Shown here one piece after another: positions 7,151 through 15,298 of a stretch of DNA of 21,201 bases. This stretch comes from JBCCSZ01 sp039199225. Its GTDB lineage: Bacteria; Bacteroidota; Bacteroidia; Chitinophagales; Saprospiraceae. The first letter of the stretch is position 1; each line of letters opens with the position of its first letter. Under the pieces are notes generated by a model. The model was not told the DNA's origin, searched no databases, and saw nothing but the letters and a program-made list of their open reading frames with translations. The stretch covers positions 1 to 21,201 of the forward strand of contig JBCCSZ010000123.1 of assembly GCA_039199225.1 (NCBI GenBank), given 5' to 3'. The position numbers were made by a program, and so were the translations under genes.

Positions 7151-7182
7151 TTGTTTAACTCCTGGCCTTATCCTTATTTTGG
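7151..7182 (+). promoter_or_regulatory. Promoter of the PhoB-like regulator gene
   Basis: TTG (7151-7153), 21 bases, then TATTTTGG (7175-7182), a near match to TAnnTTTG. Transcription would start around 7189, about 22 nt before ATG 7211. The near-consensus -7 and adjacent array C suggest basal plus activated expression. Confidence 0.45.
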
Positions 7183-7210
7183 CTTCATATTTAGCTAACC
7201 CCTAAAGCTT

Positions 7211-7948
7211 ATGATGTCCACCTTAAAAGCTCGTGGTAAAAGTATTCATCCTAGTATGATGGACAATTCCAAGATACGCATCTTACTGGTTGATGACGAA
7301 CCGGATATTCTGGATTTCCTCCAATACAACCTCCAAAAAGAAGGCTATCAGGTCAGTACCGCTCCCAACGGTTTCAAGGCCGTCGAGATGGCCCGACGGA
7401 TGTTGCCACATTTGATTTTATTGGACATTATGATGCCCGAAATGGATGGTGTAGAAACTTGTCATCGCTTGCGAAAAATCGAAGACCTCAAGTTGACACT
7501 CATCGCCTTTCTGACAGCTCGCCACGAAGAGTACTCTCAAATTGCTGGCTTGGAGGCCGGAGCCGATGATTACATCCAAAAGCCCATCCGTCCGCGGCTA
7601 CTCGTCAGTCGCATCAAAGCCTTGCTTCGCCGCCACCGCGAAGTCGATGAAAAAAAGCAAGAACACAAGATCATCATCGACACCTTAATGGTCGATAAGG
7701 AAAGCTATGAGGTGACCAAAGACGGCGAGAAGATAGAGTTGGCCAAGAAAGAATTCGACATCCTTTGGTTGCTTGCTTCCCGCCCCGGAAAAGTATTCTC
7801 CCGCGAAGAAATCTATCGAAATGTTTGGGGCAATGACGTCATCGTAGGCAACCGTACCATCGATGTACACATCAGTAAGCTCCGCGACAAGGTAGGCATG
7901 CAATACATCCGCACCGTCAAAGGCATTGGCTACAAAATCGAATACTAG
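7211..7948 (+). CDS. PhoB-like OmpR-family response regulator
   Basis: The receiver domain covers about 21-138, with the acidic pair D28/D29, phospho-acceptor D72 in LILLDIMMPEMDG, T102 in FLTARHE and K124 in DDYIQKPIRP. A C-terminal winged helix (about 148-245) ends with NRTIDVHISKLRDK and IRTVKGIGYKIEY. The wording 'ITFLTAR.E.YSQ..G..AGADDYI.KPI.P..L.S..KALLRR' is that of the Bacteroidota regulators usually called PhoB-like and paired with a PhoR-type kinase. No kinase gene is adjacent, so the regulator is an orphan here. It probably controls the 11-bp TTAA arrays around it (inference). Translation may start at 7211 or at ATG 7256/7259, which better matches homologue N-termini (MDNSKIRILLVDDE); the predicted transcript contains all of them. 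Confidence 0.93.
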   Translation: MMSTLKARGKSIHPSMMDNSKIRILLVDDEPDILDFLQYNLQKEGYQVSTAPNGFKAVEMARRMLPHLILLDIMMPEMDGVETCHRLRKIEDLKLTLIAFLTARHEEYSQIAGLEAGADDYIQKPIRPRLLVSRIKALLRRHREVDEKKQEHKIIIDTLMVDKESYEVTKDGEKIELAKKEFDILWLLASRPGKVFSREEIYRNVWGNDVIVGNRTIDVHISKLRDKVGMQYIRTVKGIGYKIEY

Positions 7949-8190
7949 AAATACTTCTCTGATTACGTTGAGAAAACATCGCTGATACCCCCCTTCCAAC
8001 CAGCTGCTCTTTCCCGCTGGCAGTAAGCTCATTCTACAGCTGAAACCTAGCAAAATCCAATGATCTCCCAGTCATTGCGAATACTTGCTCGAATACGACG
8101 CTTATTCAATCTGCACGCCCCTTACGGTCATTTCCCCGCATCTTGCCATTGTATTCATTAACAAACACCCATTTTTTTAAATCCTTTACC

Positions 8191-9216
8191 ATGAAGAAGT
8201 ATTTCATCACAGCCATCGTCCTTTTGGCTTCCATTAGTCTCTACCAACTGACAAAGGACCGCTCAGTTCCAGCGCCGCAGCCAGCCATTGAGCCGGTCGT
8301 TGCTGCACCAAACTATGACCAGGTGCATCAAAACGTGCTAAAAGGCATCCGCCTCGGCGACGGCGTACCGCTCGACCTCAAACTATCCATCCGCTGGACC
8401 ATTACCGATACCAGCGCTTTTTTCCAAGAGTTTGAAACAGCCGAGCAATACAACAACCTCATTTTAAAACCCCGAATGGTGGAGTTGGCCGATCGAACAG
8501 CCTACAATTTCCCCAGCGTCGATTCGGTCTTCATCCCCCATCGGAAAGATTTCATCGAGGAGATCAAAAACAGCATGACAACCCAGTTGAACGAAGAACA
8601 CATCAGAATCAAAGAAGTAATTTTCACCAAGATTCTATTTCCAGCTTCGTATACCTCCGCCATGGAAAAAGCAGGGCTCCAACGTCAGGAACTCGAAAGA
8701 ATCCGACAGCAAAACGTCATAGATATGGAGGAGGCTCTGGCACAACGCAAGAAGGCCGAGGCCGACGGTAAAATAGCCATTGCACAAGCCGAGGCCGAAG
8801 GAAGATTGCAGAAGATCAAAGCCAAAACAGAAAAAAGCCATCGCGCTTCCCAACTGGCCAAGGCCGAAACGCAGGCCGCATTGGAACGCAAAAGAGCAGA
8901 ATCCGAAGCAGAACGCAGGCGCTTGCTCGCACAAGCCGAACTCGACCAGAAAAAATTGTTAAAAGACCTCGAAATGCAACGGCAAAAAGAAATCAATTCA
9001 CTCGAAATCGAGAAAAAACGTCAGCTCGAAAAAGCAACACTGGAACAGCAATTGCAATTCGCACGCCTTTGCTCCGACAATCCCAGCTACGCCTCCTTCC
9101 TCATCAATAAGGAACTGGCTGCCAAAGTGGAAATAGCGGTCCTACCAGCCAATGCCGGCCCTAGTGTTTTCGATAACATCCTGAAACAACACATGCCCAA
9201 AATCATGGCCGATTAA
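8191..9216 (+). CDS. SPFH/band-7 domain protein with long coiled coil
   Basis: The 341-residue protein starts at ATG 8191 (MKKYFITAIVLLASISLYQL), an N-terminal membrane anchor or signal. An upstream TTG at 8143 would add 16 unlikely residues. Residues about 45-165 fit an SPFH (prohibitin/stomatin) domain: LDLKLSIRWTITDTSAFFQ, LKPRMVELADR, FIEEIKNSMTTQLNEEHIRI, IKEVIFTKILFP. Residues 165-295 are an Ala/Glu/Lys/Arg-rich helix (QAEAEGRLQKIKAKTEK and similar), as in flotillin-type oligomers. The tail VLPANAGPSVFDNILKQ is also SPFH-like. Such proteins form ring scaffolds on membranes; the partner here is unknown, with no NfeD or FtsH gene beside it. The molecule is exported or anchored with the bulk outside the cytoplasm if the N-terminus is a true signal. 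Confidence 0.82.
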   Translation: MKKYFITAIVLLASISLYQLTKDRSVPAPQPAIEPVVAAPNYDQVHQNVLKGIRLGDGVPLDLKLSIRWTITDTSAFFQEFETAEQYNNLILKPRMVELADRTAYNFPSVDSVFIPHRKDFIEEIKNSMTTQLNEEHIRIKEVIFTKILFPASYTSAMEKAGLQRQELERIRQQNVIDMEEALAQRKKAEADGKIAIAQAEAEGRLQKIKAKTEKSHRASQLAKAETQAALERKRAESEAERRRLLAQAELDQKKLLKDLEMQRQKEINSLEIEKKRQLEKATLEQQLQFARLCSDNPSYASFLINKELAAKVEIAVLPANAGPSVFDNILKQHMPKIMAD

Positions 9217-9225
9217 TGGCCCCCA

Positions 9226-9348
9226 CAAGCTCACCACAAACCGAGCAATCACAAGCTCGCCACAGGCCGAGCAATCACCAGCTCGCCGCAGGCCGAGCAA
9301 TCACCAGCTCGCCGCAGGCAGAGCAACCACAAGGCCAACGGCCAATCA
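9226..9348. repeat. 26-bp tandem repeats, four units plus a degenerate one
   Basis: Units start at 9226, 9252, 9278 and 9304 and share the pattern CAAGCTCgCCrCAGGCCGAG followed by CAATCA; 9330-9348 is a shorter degraded copy. Within a unit GCTCG and CGAGC can pair, so each can fold into a small hairpin. The period is not a multiple of three, contains no conserved frame, and fills the gap between two plus-strand genes. This resembles an intergenic palindromic repeat family, not a CRISPR (no spacers). Confidence 0.85.
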
Positions 9349-9371
9349 CTAAATAACTAAAACCATTCGTC

Positions 9372-10358
9372 ATGAAACGCATCATTGTAATCCTAATCGC
9401 AAGCATCTTATGCTTCTTCCAAAACGATATCCAAGCACAACAATACGACTGTGAAGGCGAAGCTGGCAACCTATATGTTGTAAATGCCCGTTCAGGCTTG
9501 AGCCTTCGGGATGCTCCTTCCCTACTATCCAACAAAATCCTGGCGGTACCATTCGGAAAGGAGATCACAGTATGTACCAATGCCCCTGCCGTTCCAGAAA
9601 CCATCGAAGGCAAGGACGGTCGCTGGGTGAGGGCCTACTACAGAGGCAAAAACGGCTGGATGTTCAACGGATTCCTAGAAGCAGAATCTCCCATTCAGGT
9701 CATCCATACCGATACCTGGCTCAACGGCGGCTATCCGCTCGACAAGGAATTTCTAGCTCTTTATGCCAGTGGTGACAATCCCTTCGATCCAGAGTTTGAG
9801 TTGGAGGAAGCGCGTTTCCACTTAGACACCCTCGACTCCGACGAAAACGACCCATACATCGATGCCCAATTGGCCGGCCCTCGTCAACCCATTTTTTTGA
9901 TCAGCGGCATCAATCCCGCTAAGACGACCGGCATCAACGGACGAAAGTACGACTCCAAGTTTCTATTCCCCGGAGAGACTGTCTACTTCGGTACAGACAA
10001 GGCATCTTACTATGTCTACGCCAAGGGCAATGTACTGATGAATAAAAACCCCGACGAGAGCGACCCTTTCTCCATGATTCGCAACTACGAATTACATGTC
10101 AAACAGGTGAAAGGCGACCAAATAAAGGATGAACTGCTTTACCGAATGGACCTTCCCTCTTGGTTTGGCAATGGCTATGAAGGCGGCGTATTTGTAGAAT
10201 GGTTAGGTGATGTAGATGGCGACGGCCAACTGGATTTGTTGCTGTCTACCACCAACCACGAAGGATGCTGGGAGGTCAGTTTCTTCCTCTCTTCTAAAGC
10301 CGAAAGCGGACACCTCTTCCGACAAGTAAGCAAGTATGCAGACTGCGAAGGCTGTTAG
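9372..10358 (+). CDS. Secreted SH3-domain protein
   Basis: The 328-residue product has a signal peptide (MKRIIVILIASILCFFQNDIQAQ). A bacterial SH3 domain at about 32-105 shows LYVVNARSGLSLRDAPSLLS, then GRWVRAYYRGKNGWMFNGFL, the usual pattern of SH3_3 domains that bind wall or envelope ligands. The middle (about 110-270) is not recognised. Near the C-terminus, WLGDVDGDGQLDLLLS is a calcium-binding FG-GAP/VCBS-like DxDxDG loop. The protein ends ADCEGC and carries no T9SS tail, so a periplasmic location is likely. It follows the SPFH gene by 155 bp of tandem repeats, so co-transcription is uncertain. A terminator follows 61 bp after the stop. Confidence 0.75.
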   Translation: MKRIIVILIASILCFFQNDIQAQQYDCEGEAGNLYVVNARSGLSLRDAPSLLSNKILAVPFGKEITVCTNAPAVPETIEGKDGRWVRAYYRGKNGWMFNGFLEAESPIQVIHTDTWLNGGYPLDKEFLALYASGDNPFDPEFELEEARFHLDTLDSDENDPYIDAQLAGPRQPIFLISGINPAKTTGINGRKYDSKFLFPGETVYFGTDKASYYVYAKGNVLMNKNPDESDPFSMIRNYELHVKQVKGDQIKDELLYRMDLPSWFGNGYEGGVFVEWLGDVDGDGQLDLLLSTTNHEGCWEVSFFLSSKAESGHLFRQVSKYADCEGC

Positions 10359-10409
10359 AGGGCCATCACCCAATTTAGAAAAGCTTCACCAAATATATTC
10401 AGGTAAAGG

Positions 10410-11330
10410 TCAAATGGTACCGGATTCGCGCCCGAGTGAGTCCGGTCTTTTTACGTCCAGCAACACCGACGATACAATGGCAAAGATGACGTAGGCAAAG
10501 AAAAAATACAAACCCAACATCACTTGGCTCTCCGTTTGAATTCCCACTTGCATATTGCTGAAAGCCAGGTAGCTCAAAAACATCGCAACCACGAATACAT
10601 CTGCCATAGACCATTTCCCAGCTTTATTGATCCATAGAGAAATGATCTTATTATTGGCCAAACGCTCATTGATCAATACGGCAAAAGTACTCAGTATCTT
10701 ACCCAGCGGCATGATGACACTGAACAGCAAAATACTGATGCCCACCACCAAATTGCGCTGCTGAAATAAGAGCTTGATCAGTTCTACAACAGATTTGCTT
10801 TGGTAGTAAAAAAACATCTCTCCGACAAACTCTTGCTCAAAGTCCAACTTCATCCCAAACATACCTGTGTCAAACTTGACTGGAAATTTGACATCTTTTT
10901 CAAAGGCGGACAGCTCTATCATAGGAGTAAAAAGGCCACCATAAAGGCAGGCTAAAGCAATGACGATGAGCGCCGCAGGACGCAGTCGGGCAGAATTACG
11001 GCTGATTAAAAAAGCGAGAATACCATATACAATGACCAGCAAGGCGAAATAAAAAGCATACTGATAGGCTTCGTCACGCGCTGCTTGAGCATCCACCAAT
11101 TTTGTGGCGGCAGCCTTGATCTTTTCTGCTTGCACCTTCTTATCGCCAAACCACTCGTCGGGATTCAAAAGGCGATCCTTGAAAAAGAGAGAAGCCGCAT
11201 ATTCTTGCTTCTGATCTTTATAGGAATTGGTTTGCTGTATGACTTTCTGACACAAAAAAACCGATAGCCCCAAAAACAACAAACTCAATACAGCAAACTG
11301 CGTTAGGGCCTTTTTTTGATTATTTTCCAT
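10410..11330 (-). CDS. PqiA-like (paraquat-inducible protein A family) membrane protein
   Basis: The 306-residue protein has about five or six membrane segments (near 11-28, 92-110, 117-134, 193-222, 243-260, 270-292). The signature is NKAGKWSMADVFVVAMFLSY (235-254), matching the 'GrWSMlDVFvvaiL' motif of the PqiA family, and an MPLGK just after a membrane segment as in PqiA. PqiA proteins work with MCE-domain partners in envelope lipid transport, but no PqiB-like gene is present here. Start ATG 11330 is chosen because AGAGGA lies just before it; an in-frame ATG at 11360 exists. It follows the LytTR regulator by 51 bp and is probably in its operon. An extra soluble loop (about 35-90) is charged and helical. 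Confidence 0.72.
   Translation of the reverse strand: MENNQKKALTQFAVLSLLFLGLSVFLCQKVIQQTNSYKDQKQEYAASLFFKDRLLNPDEWFGDKKVQAEKIKAAATKLVDAQAARDEAYQYAFYFALLVIVYGILAFLISRNSARLRPAALIVIALACLYGGLFTPMIELSAFEKDVKFPVKFDTGMFGMKLDFEQEFVGEMFFYYQSKSVVELIKLLFQQRNLVVGISILLFSVIMPLGKILSTFAVLINERLANNKIISLWINKAGKWSMADVFVVAMFLSYLAFSNMQVGIQTESQVMLGLYFFFAYVIFAIVSSVLLDVKRPDSLGRESGTI
10419..10452 (+). terminator. Terminator of the SH3 gene, embedded in the converging CDS
   Basis: ACCGGATTC and GAGTCCGGT form a 9-bp stem (one G-U) with a 10-base loop followed by CTTTTT on the plus strand. It lies inside the last codons of the minus-strand PqiA-like gene, encoding its final residues. On the minus strand no T-tract follows. 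Confidence 0.7.
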
Positions 11331-11381
11331 AAATCCTCTGAACATTATAGGGTTAGGCAAGCCATCCTATTGGTCTGCCGC

Positions 11382-12122
11382 TTATAAATTTTCAAGTAAT
11401 TTCATCACCTCTGATTTCTTGCGCATAGAGACCGAGACGTGCGATCCATCCTTCATCAACAAATAACCACCTTCTGTTTTAACGTATTCTTTGATGTGGC
11501 GGGTATTTACCAAATGCGATTGATGGACACGCGCAAAGCCATACTCTCGAAACAGTTGGTCGTACTCTTTCAATGTACGGGTGACAAGTAATTTTTCCTT
11601 ATTGACGAAGAAAAACTGGGTATAGTTACCGGTCGACTCGCAACGAATGATGTCTTCCACTGCGACCACACTGATTTTCTCTTGGGTATGGAGCGCAATG
11701 CGTCGCGGCCCTGTCTGCTCGCTGATGTTTTCCCTCAGCAAATCCAAGCTCTCGTTGGATGCCTCCTCTGAAGCCTGCAACTTGCGAACAGCCTCCACCA
11801 GCTCATCCGGATCGATGGGCTTGAGCAAATAATCTACTGCCGAAAAACGGAACGCCTTGATCGCGAACGCGTCGGAAGCTGTCGTAAATATAATTTTGAA
11901 TGAAGGCGATGGCAAAATTTCCAGCAGGTCGAAACCGCTACCGTCCTGCATTTGAATATCGAGAAAAACGACATCCGGTCGAAGCGTACGCAGCAGCTTG
12001 GCACCGCTTACGACCCCATCTGCCTGGCCAATCAGCTCGACTTCCGGGCAGTAGGCCGCCAGGTCCTCCTTGAGCGTTTCGATGGCCTGCGCCACATCGT
12101 CTATAATGACGGCTTTGATCAT
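11382..12122 (-). CDS. LytTR-family response regulator
   Basis: The 246-residue protein starts at MIKAVIIDDV (ATG 12122); a longer frame upstream to 12173 adds 17 residues unlike any receiver. The receiver domain has D8/D9, phospho-acceptor D55 (VVFLDIQMQDGSG), T80/T81 and K101 (YLLKPIDPDEL). The LytTR DNA-binding domain covers about 142-246 (IIRCESTGNYTQFFF, FARVHQSHLVNTRHIKEY, DGSHVSVSMRKK). It is the cognate partner of the sensor kinase encoded 78 bp upstream in the same orientation and probably regulates this operon, including the PqiA-like gene. Confidence 0.95.
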   Translation of the reverse strand: MIKAVIIDDVAQAIETLKEDLAAYCPEVELIGQADGVVSGAKLLRTLRPDVVFLDIQMQDGSGFDLLEILPSPSFKIIFTTASDAFAIKAFRFSAVDYLLKPIDPDELVEAVRKLQASEEASNESLDLLRENISEQTGPRRIALHTQEKISVVAVEDIIRCESTGNYTQFFFVNKEKLLVTRTLKEYDQLFREYGFARVHQSHLVNTRHIKEYVKTEGGYLLMKDGSHVSVSMRKKSEVMKLLENL

Positions 12123-12200
12123 AGTATTGTCTTCATTTCCAATCTGGTAATTTCGCCTAACCCAGCCCACCATTCTCGAACAGGGGCAAAGATAAAAAAT

Positions 12201-15200
12201 CTATTCTGTGGGCAACAACAATCGGACAATCGTCCCTGCGACAGCCCCACTTTCGTCTCGAATATCTTCGATCTGTAGACCTTTGCCGTTCTCTCCACCC
12301 AAAAGAGCCAGCCGTTCCTGGGTAACTTCCAAAGCGACAGAGCGATGCCCTTCCGCCTGCTGGCTCCTACGTGCTTGCGCCGCTTGCCGACCGATCCCAT
12401 TGTCCTCCACCGTACATTCCAACAATCGCCCTTTCTGCCGAAACCCTACCAATACCCGACCCTGCCCTGACAAATGGGCCACTCCGTGAATGATGGCATT
12501 TTCCACAAAAGGCTGCAACATCATCGGAGGAATCAAAACCTGCTCAACGTCCAAACGCTCATCTACCGTCACAGCATACTCAAAGCTGTGGCCGCGGCTG
12601 AAGGCTTCTATGGCCAGATAATTCTCCAACAATCGGACCTCCTCTTCCAGGAGAATTTTCTCTGAACGAGAGTTTTCCAAAATGCCTCGCATCAGCTTTG
12701 CAAATTTAGCCAACTGATAGCGCGCATTGCGATGATCGGTCGCATTGATCTGACTTTGGATGGTGTTCAGCGCATTGAAAATAAAATGTGGATTCATCTG
12801 CAATTGCAAAGCCTTTTGCTCCAACTGCAACAAGTTTTTTTCCAACTCCAAACGCTCTCGCTCCTGCGCAGCACGGGCCTTGACCCGATTGAGGCGTTGC
12901 CGAAACAAGCCAAATAGCAACAACAAGCCTAGGCCTAGTACACTCCACTGAAACCAAGCAGTTTGCCAGAAAGGTGGTGTGATTCGAATGGGAATTTCCA
13001 GGGGTACTGTCTCCAACTCTCCGTCGCTGGCTTTCACAATGAAGGCGTAATCACCCGGAGGCAAATTCGAAAAGGTCGCAGTCGATCGCTCTGTCGCTGG
13101 CAGCCAATCTTCAAAGCGACCCGACATCTTCCATTGATAGCGGACAGCGGGCGCCTGTGCATAGTCGATACCCACAAAGTCGAATTGTAAATCGTTGATG
13201 GTATGTGGTAGTTCGATCGGTCGTTTGATGCCACCCCAAAAGTCGACATTATCTGCAAAGGCACTTTTTCCGATGGCCTGCCCTCCCAGTCGCAGCTCCG
13301 TCAGCCGCAAAATCGGTGGTTTATTTTCTTTGGTGGGTACGGCCCCAGCATAGCGCATCAATCCATTGGAGGTTCCAAACCAGCGTCGACCAAATTCATC
13401 CATTACAGCTGCATATCGGCCAGCCTCCCCTCCTTTGAATCCCTGCCCGATCCCAAAAAAGGTTTTTCGCCCAACCAATTGGCCGTTTTTCAAGCGGAGG
13501 CGATCCACCCCAGAGGCATTTCCCACCCAAAGATGGCCCTCTGCCTCTGGCAACAAAAAGTGGGTATTGTTACTGCTCAGACCATTCTTGCGACCAAAAA
13601 ATCGGAACCGCAAGGAATCCTGATAAATATTCAATCGGAAAATACCATTTCGACGAGTACTTCCCCATAAGTATCCCAAGTTATCCTCTGCCAGGCAGTG
13701 GATGTCCAAACCTTTTCGACGGCCCGCTTCCAAGCGAATGCTGTCCTGATAGCAACCAATCGCCCCATCGGCGTCGGCCCACCAAATACGTCCGCGCTTA
13801 TCTAGATGAAGTGCTTGCAAAAAATCCGGCCAGCCATTTGACTGGTCGTAATAGTCAAAGGAAAATTGTGTCCCGGCAGAATCTGTTGGAATAGCCGTAA
13901 TGCGGCAAAGGCCGGCACTCGCTGTCGCCACCCACAGTCGGCCCATACTGTCGAGCTGGATGTCTTTTACGCGGCTAGCGCGCAGACCACCATCTTTGTC
14001 AATGGTCAATACGCGATTTTCTTCTACCAACAAAATTCCCCGCCTGGCAGTAGCCAGCCACAGTCGGTCAGAGGCGCCTTTTCGAATGGCCACAATGCGC
14101 ATGCTCGGCCAGCCGGAACGCTCGCTGTAGTTGGTAAAGCTACGCCCATCGTAAAAGAACAATTGATTGGCTGTAGCAATCCACAAGCCACTCACAGGAT
14201 CGGAATAAATGGCTTGGACGGAAGCCTCTGGTAACCCCTCCTTTTGTCCATAGCTGATGAAAGCCTGCAGGCTTTGGGTACATTTACTGAGGCCACCGCC
14301 GGCCGCTCCAATCCAGTGATTCTGCCAACTGTCCAACAAAAGGGTGCGAAGGTTATTGCTTTCCAGCCCATCGGTTATTTGTAGCTGCTGAAAACTTGCA
14401 CTATTGGCTTGCCAAATCAGCAGGCCCGAGCGCTCTGTGGCCAACCAAACGCTTCCGTCCGGATCAATCAGTAGGTCATTGATGCCTCCTTTGTCCTCCA
14501 CAAAATCTGATTGCTCCCAGCGTTCCATCTCTCCGGCGTCCAAAATATTGAGCCCTGATTCGTAGGTCGCAATCCAGAGGCGATCATCGGCATCGGTAGC
14601 GAGCGCCCGCAAGTCCAGGCTGTTGAGTCCTTTTTCTGTGCCATATGAAATCAGCCGTTTTCCCTTGAGCTGCCAGAGTCCCTGCCTGGAAGCAAACCAT
14701 TGTCGGCCCTTCCGATCGGTCAAGCCATCCTGAATGTCTAAAGGCTTCTTCGTTGAACTGGGAATGAATTGAACAGCAGCCGTTTTAGCATTTAGCTGAT
14801 ATATCCCTCCATTGGTACCAATGTTAAAATAGCCATCGGCACCATCTAGGATACATCTGATCTCAAAACCCGGAGACGGGTCTATTGGATACGCCTTAAA
14901 AGTCTGACCATTGAAACAGAGCAGACCTTTTTCACTGCCGACCCAAATGTTGTGTTGGCTGTCCTCGAAGATGGCATGGATGAACCGACCACTTTGCGAC
15001 GCATAGGAGATCGTTCGCTGGCCATCGTATCGCAGCAAGCCGCCTCCATGTGTGCCAATCCACAAAAACTTGCGGCTGTCTTCCAACAGGGCATACACCT
15101 GAGATTGGCCACTGCCTCCCAGACTGGTTATGTTTTGAACCCGGTAGGACTGTGCCGTGACAAACGGTAGATGCCCACAAGAGGCCAGGCTAAGCAATAT

Positions 15201-15221
15201 TAAAAATTGTAAATAACGCAT
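12201..15221 (-). CDS. LytS-type sensor kinase with double propeller and Y_Y_Y domain
   Basis: Start ATG 15221 gives a signal-like N-terminus (MRYLQFLILLSLASCG); ATG 15251 is possible and is used for numbering here. About 13-14 propeller repeats follow with the typical 'W(I/V)(G/A)T..GGL' strands (LWIGTHGGGLLRYDG, WVGSEKGLLCFNG, WLATERSGLLIW), enough for two seven-bladed propellers. A Y_Y_Y domain lies at about 680-745 (VRYQWKMSGRFEDWL), a membrane helix at about 760-780, then a coiled coil and a His_kinase domain with H822 in LQMNPHFIFNALNTIQSQ. The ATPase has PFVENAIIHGVAHL and VEDNGIGRQAAQAR. It senses an extracytoplasmic signal and phosphorylates the LytTR regulator downstream. It lacks fused receiver and AraC domains, unlike polysaccharide-linked hybrid sensors. 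LASC resembles a lipobox, odd for a membrane-spanning kinase. Confidence 0.93.
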   Translation of the reverse strand: MRYLQFLILLSLASCGHLPFVTAQSYRVQNITSLGGSGQSQVYALLEDSRKFLWIGTHGGGLLRYDGQRTISYASQSGRFIHAIFEDSQHNIWVGSEKGLLCFNGQTFKAYPIDPSPGFEIRCILDGADGYFNIGTNGGIYQLNAKTAAVQFIPSSTKKPLDIQDGLTDRKGRQWFASRQGLWQLKGKRLISYGTEKGLNSLDLRALATDADDRLWIATYESGLNILDAGEMERWEQSDFVEDKGGINDLLIDPDGSVWLATERSGLLIWQANSASFQQLQITDGLESNNLRTLLLDSWQNHWIGAAGGGLSKCTQSLQAFISYGQKEGLPEASVQAIYSDPVSGLWIATANQLFFYDGRSFTNYSERSGWPSMRIVAIRKGASDRLWLATARRGILLVEENRVLTIDKDGGLRASRVKDIQLDSMGRLWVATASAGLCRITAIPTDSAGTQFSFDYYDQSNGWPDFLQALHLDKRGRIWWADADGAIGCYQDSIRLEAGRRKGLDIHCLAEDNLGYLWGSTRRNGIFRLNIYQDSLRFRFFGRKNGLSSNNTHFLLPEAEGHLWVGNASGVDRLRLKNGQLVGRKTFFGIGQGFKGGEAGRYAAVMDEFGRRWFGTSNGLMRYAGAVPTKENKPPILRLTELRLGGQAIGKSAFADNVDFWGGIKRPIELPHTINDLQFDFVGIDYAQAPAVRYQWKMSGRFEDWLPATERSTATFSNLPPGDYAFIVKASDGELETVPLEIPIRITPPFWQTAWFQWSVLGLGLLLLFGLFRQRLNRVKARAAQERERLELEKNLLQLEQKALQLQMNPHFIFNALNTIQSQINATDHRNARYQLAKFAKLMRGILENSRSEKILLEEEVRLLENYLAIEAFSRGHSFEYAVTVDERLDVEQVLIPPMMLQPFVENAIIHGVAHLSGQGRVLVGFRQKGRLLECTVEDNGIGRQAAQARRSQQAEGHRSVALEVTQERLALLGGENGKGLQIEDIRDESGAVAGTIVRLLLPTE

Positions 15222-15255
15222 AGACCCCAGAAAGATACTCTTTCCATGCATAACG

Positions 15256-15285
15256 TTGAGGAGTTGGAAGATTTTATTTTATTTG
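15256..15285 (+). promoter_or_regulatory. Promoter of the acyl-ACP thioesterase gene
   Basis: TTG (15256-15258), 19 bases, then TTTATTTG (15278-15285), one mismatch from TAnnTTTG. Transcription would start near 15292, only about 7 nt before ATG 15299, so the message may be nearly leaderless. Confidence 0.45.
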
Positions 15286-15298
15286 TAGAAAAAAAGCA

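Noticed and set aside
7998..8019. Terminator after the response regulator (CCAGC...GCTGG)
   Set aside because: Only a 5-bp stem with an 11-base loop and no T-tract after it.
9226..9348. CRISPR array
   Set aside because: Repeat units are directly adjacent with no unique spacers, and no cas genes are near.
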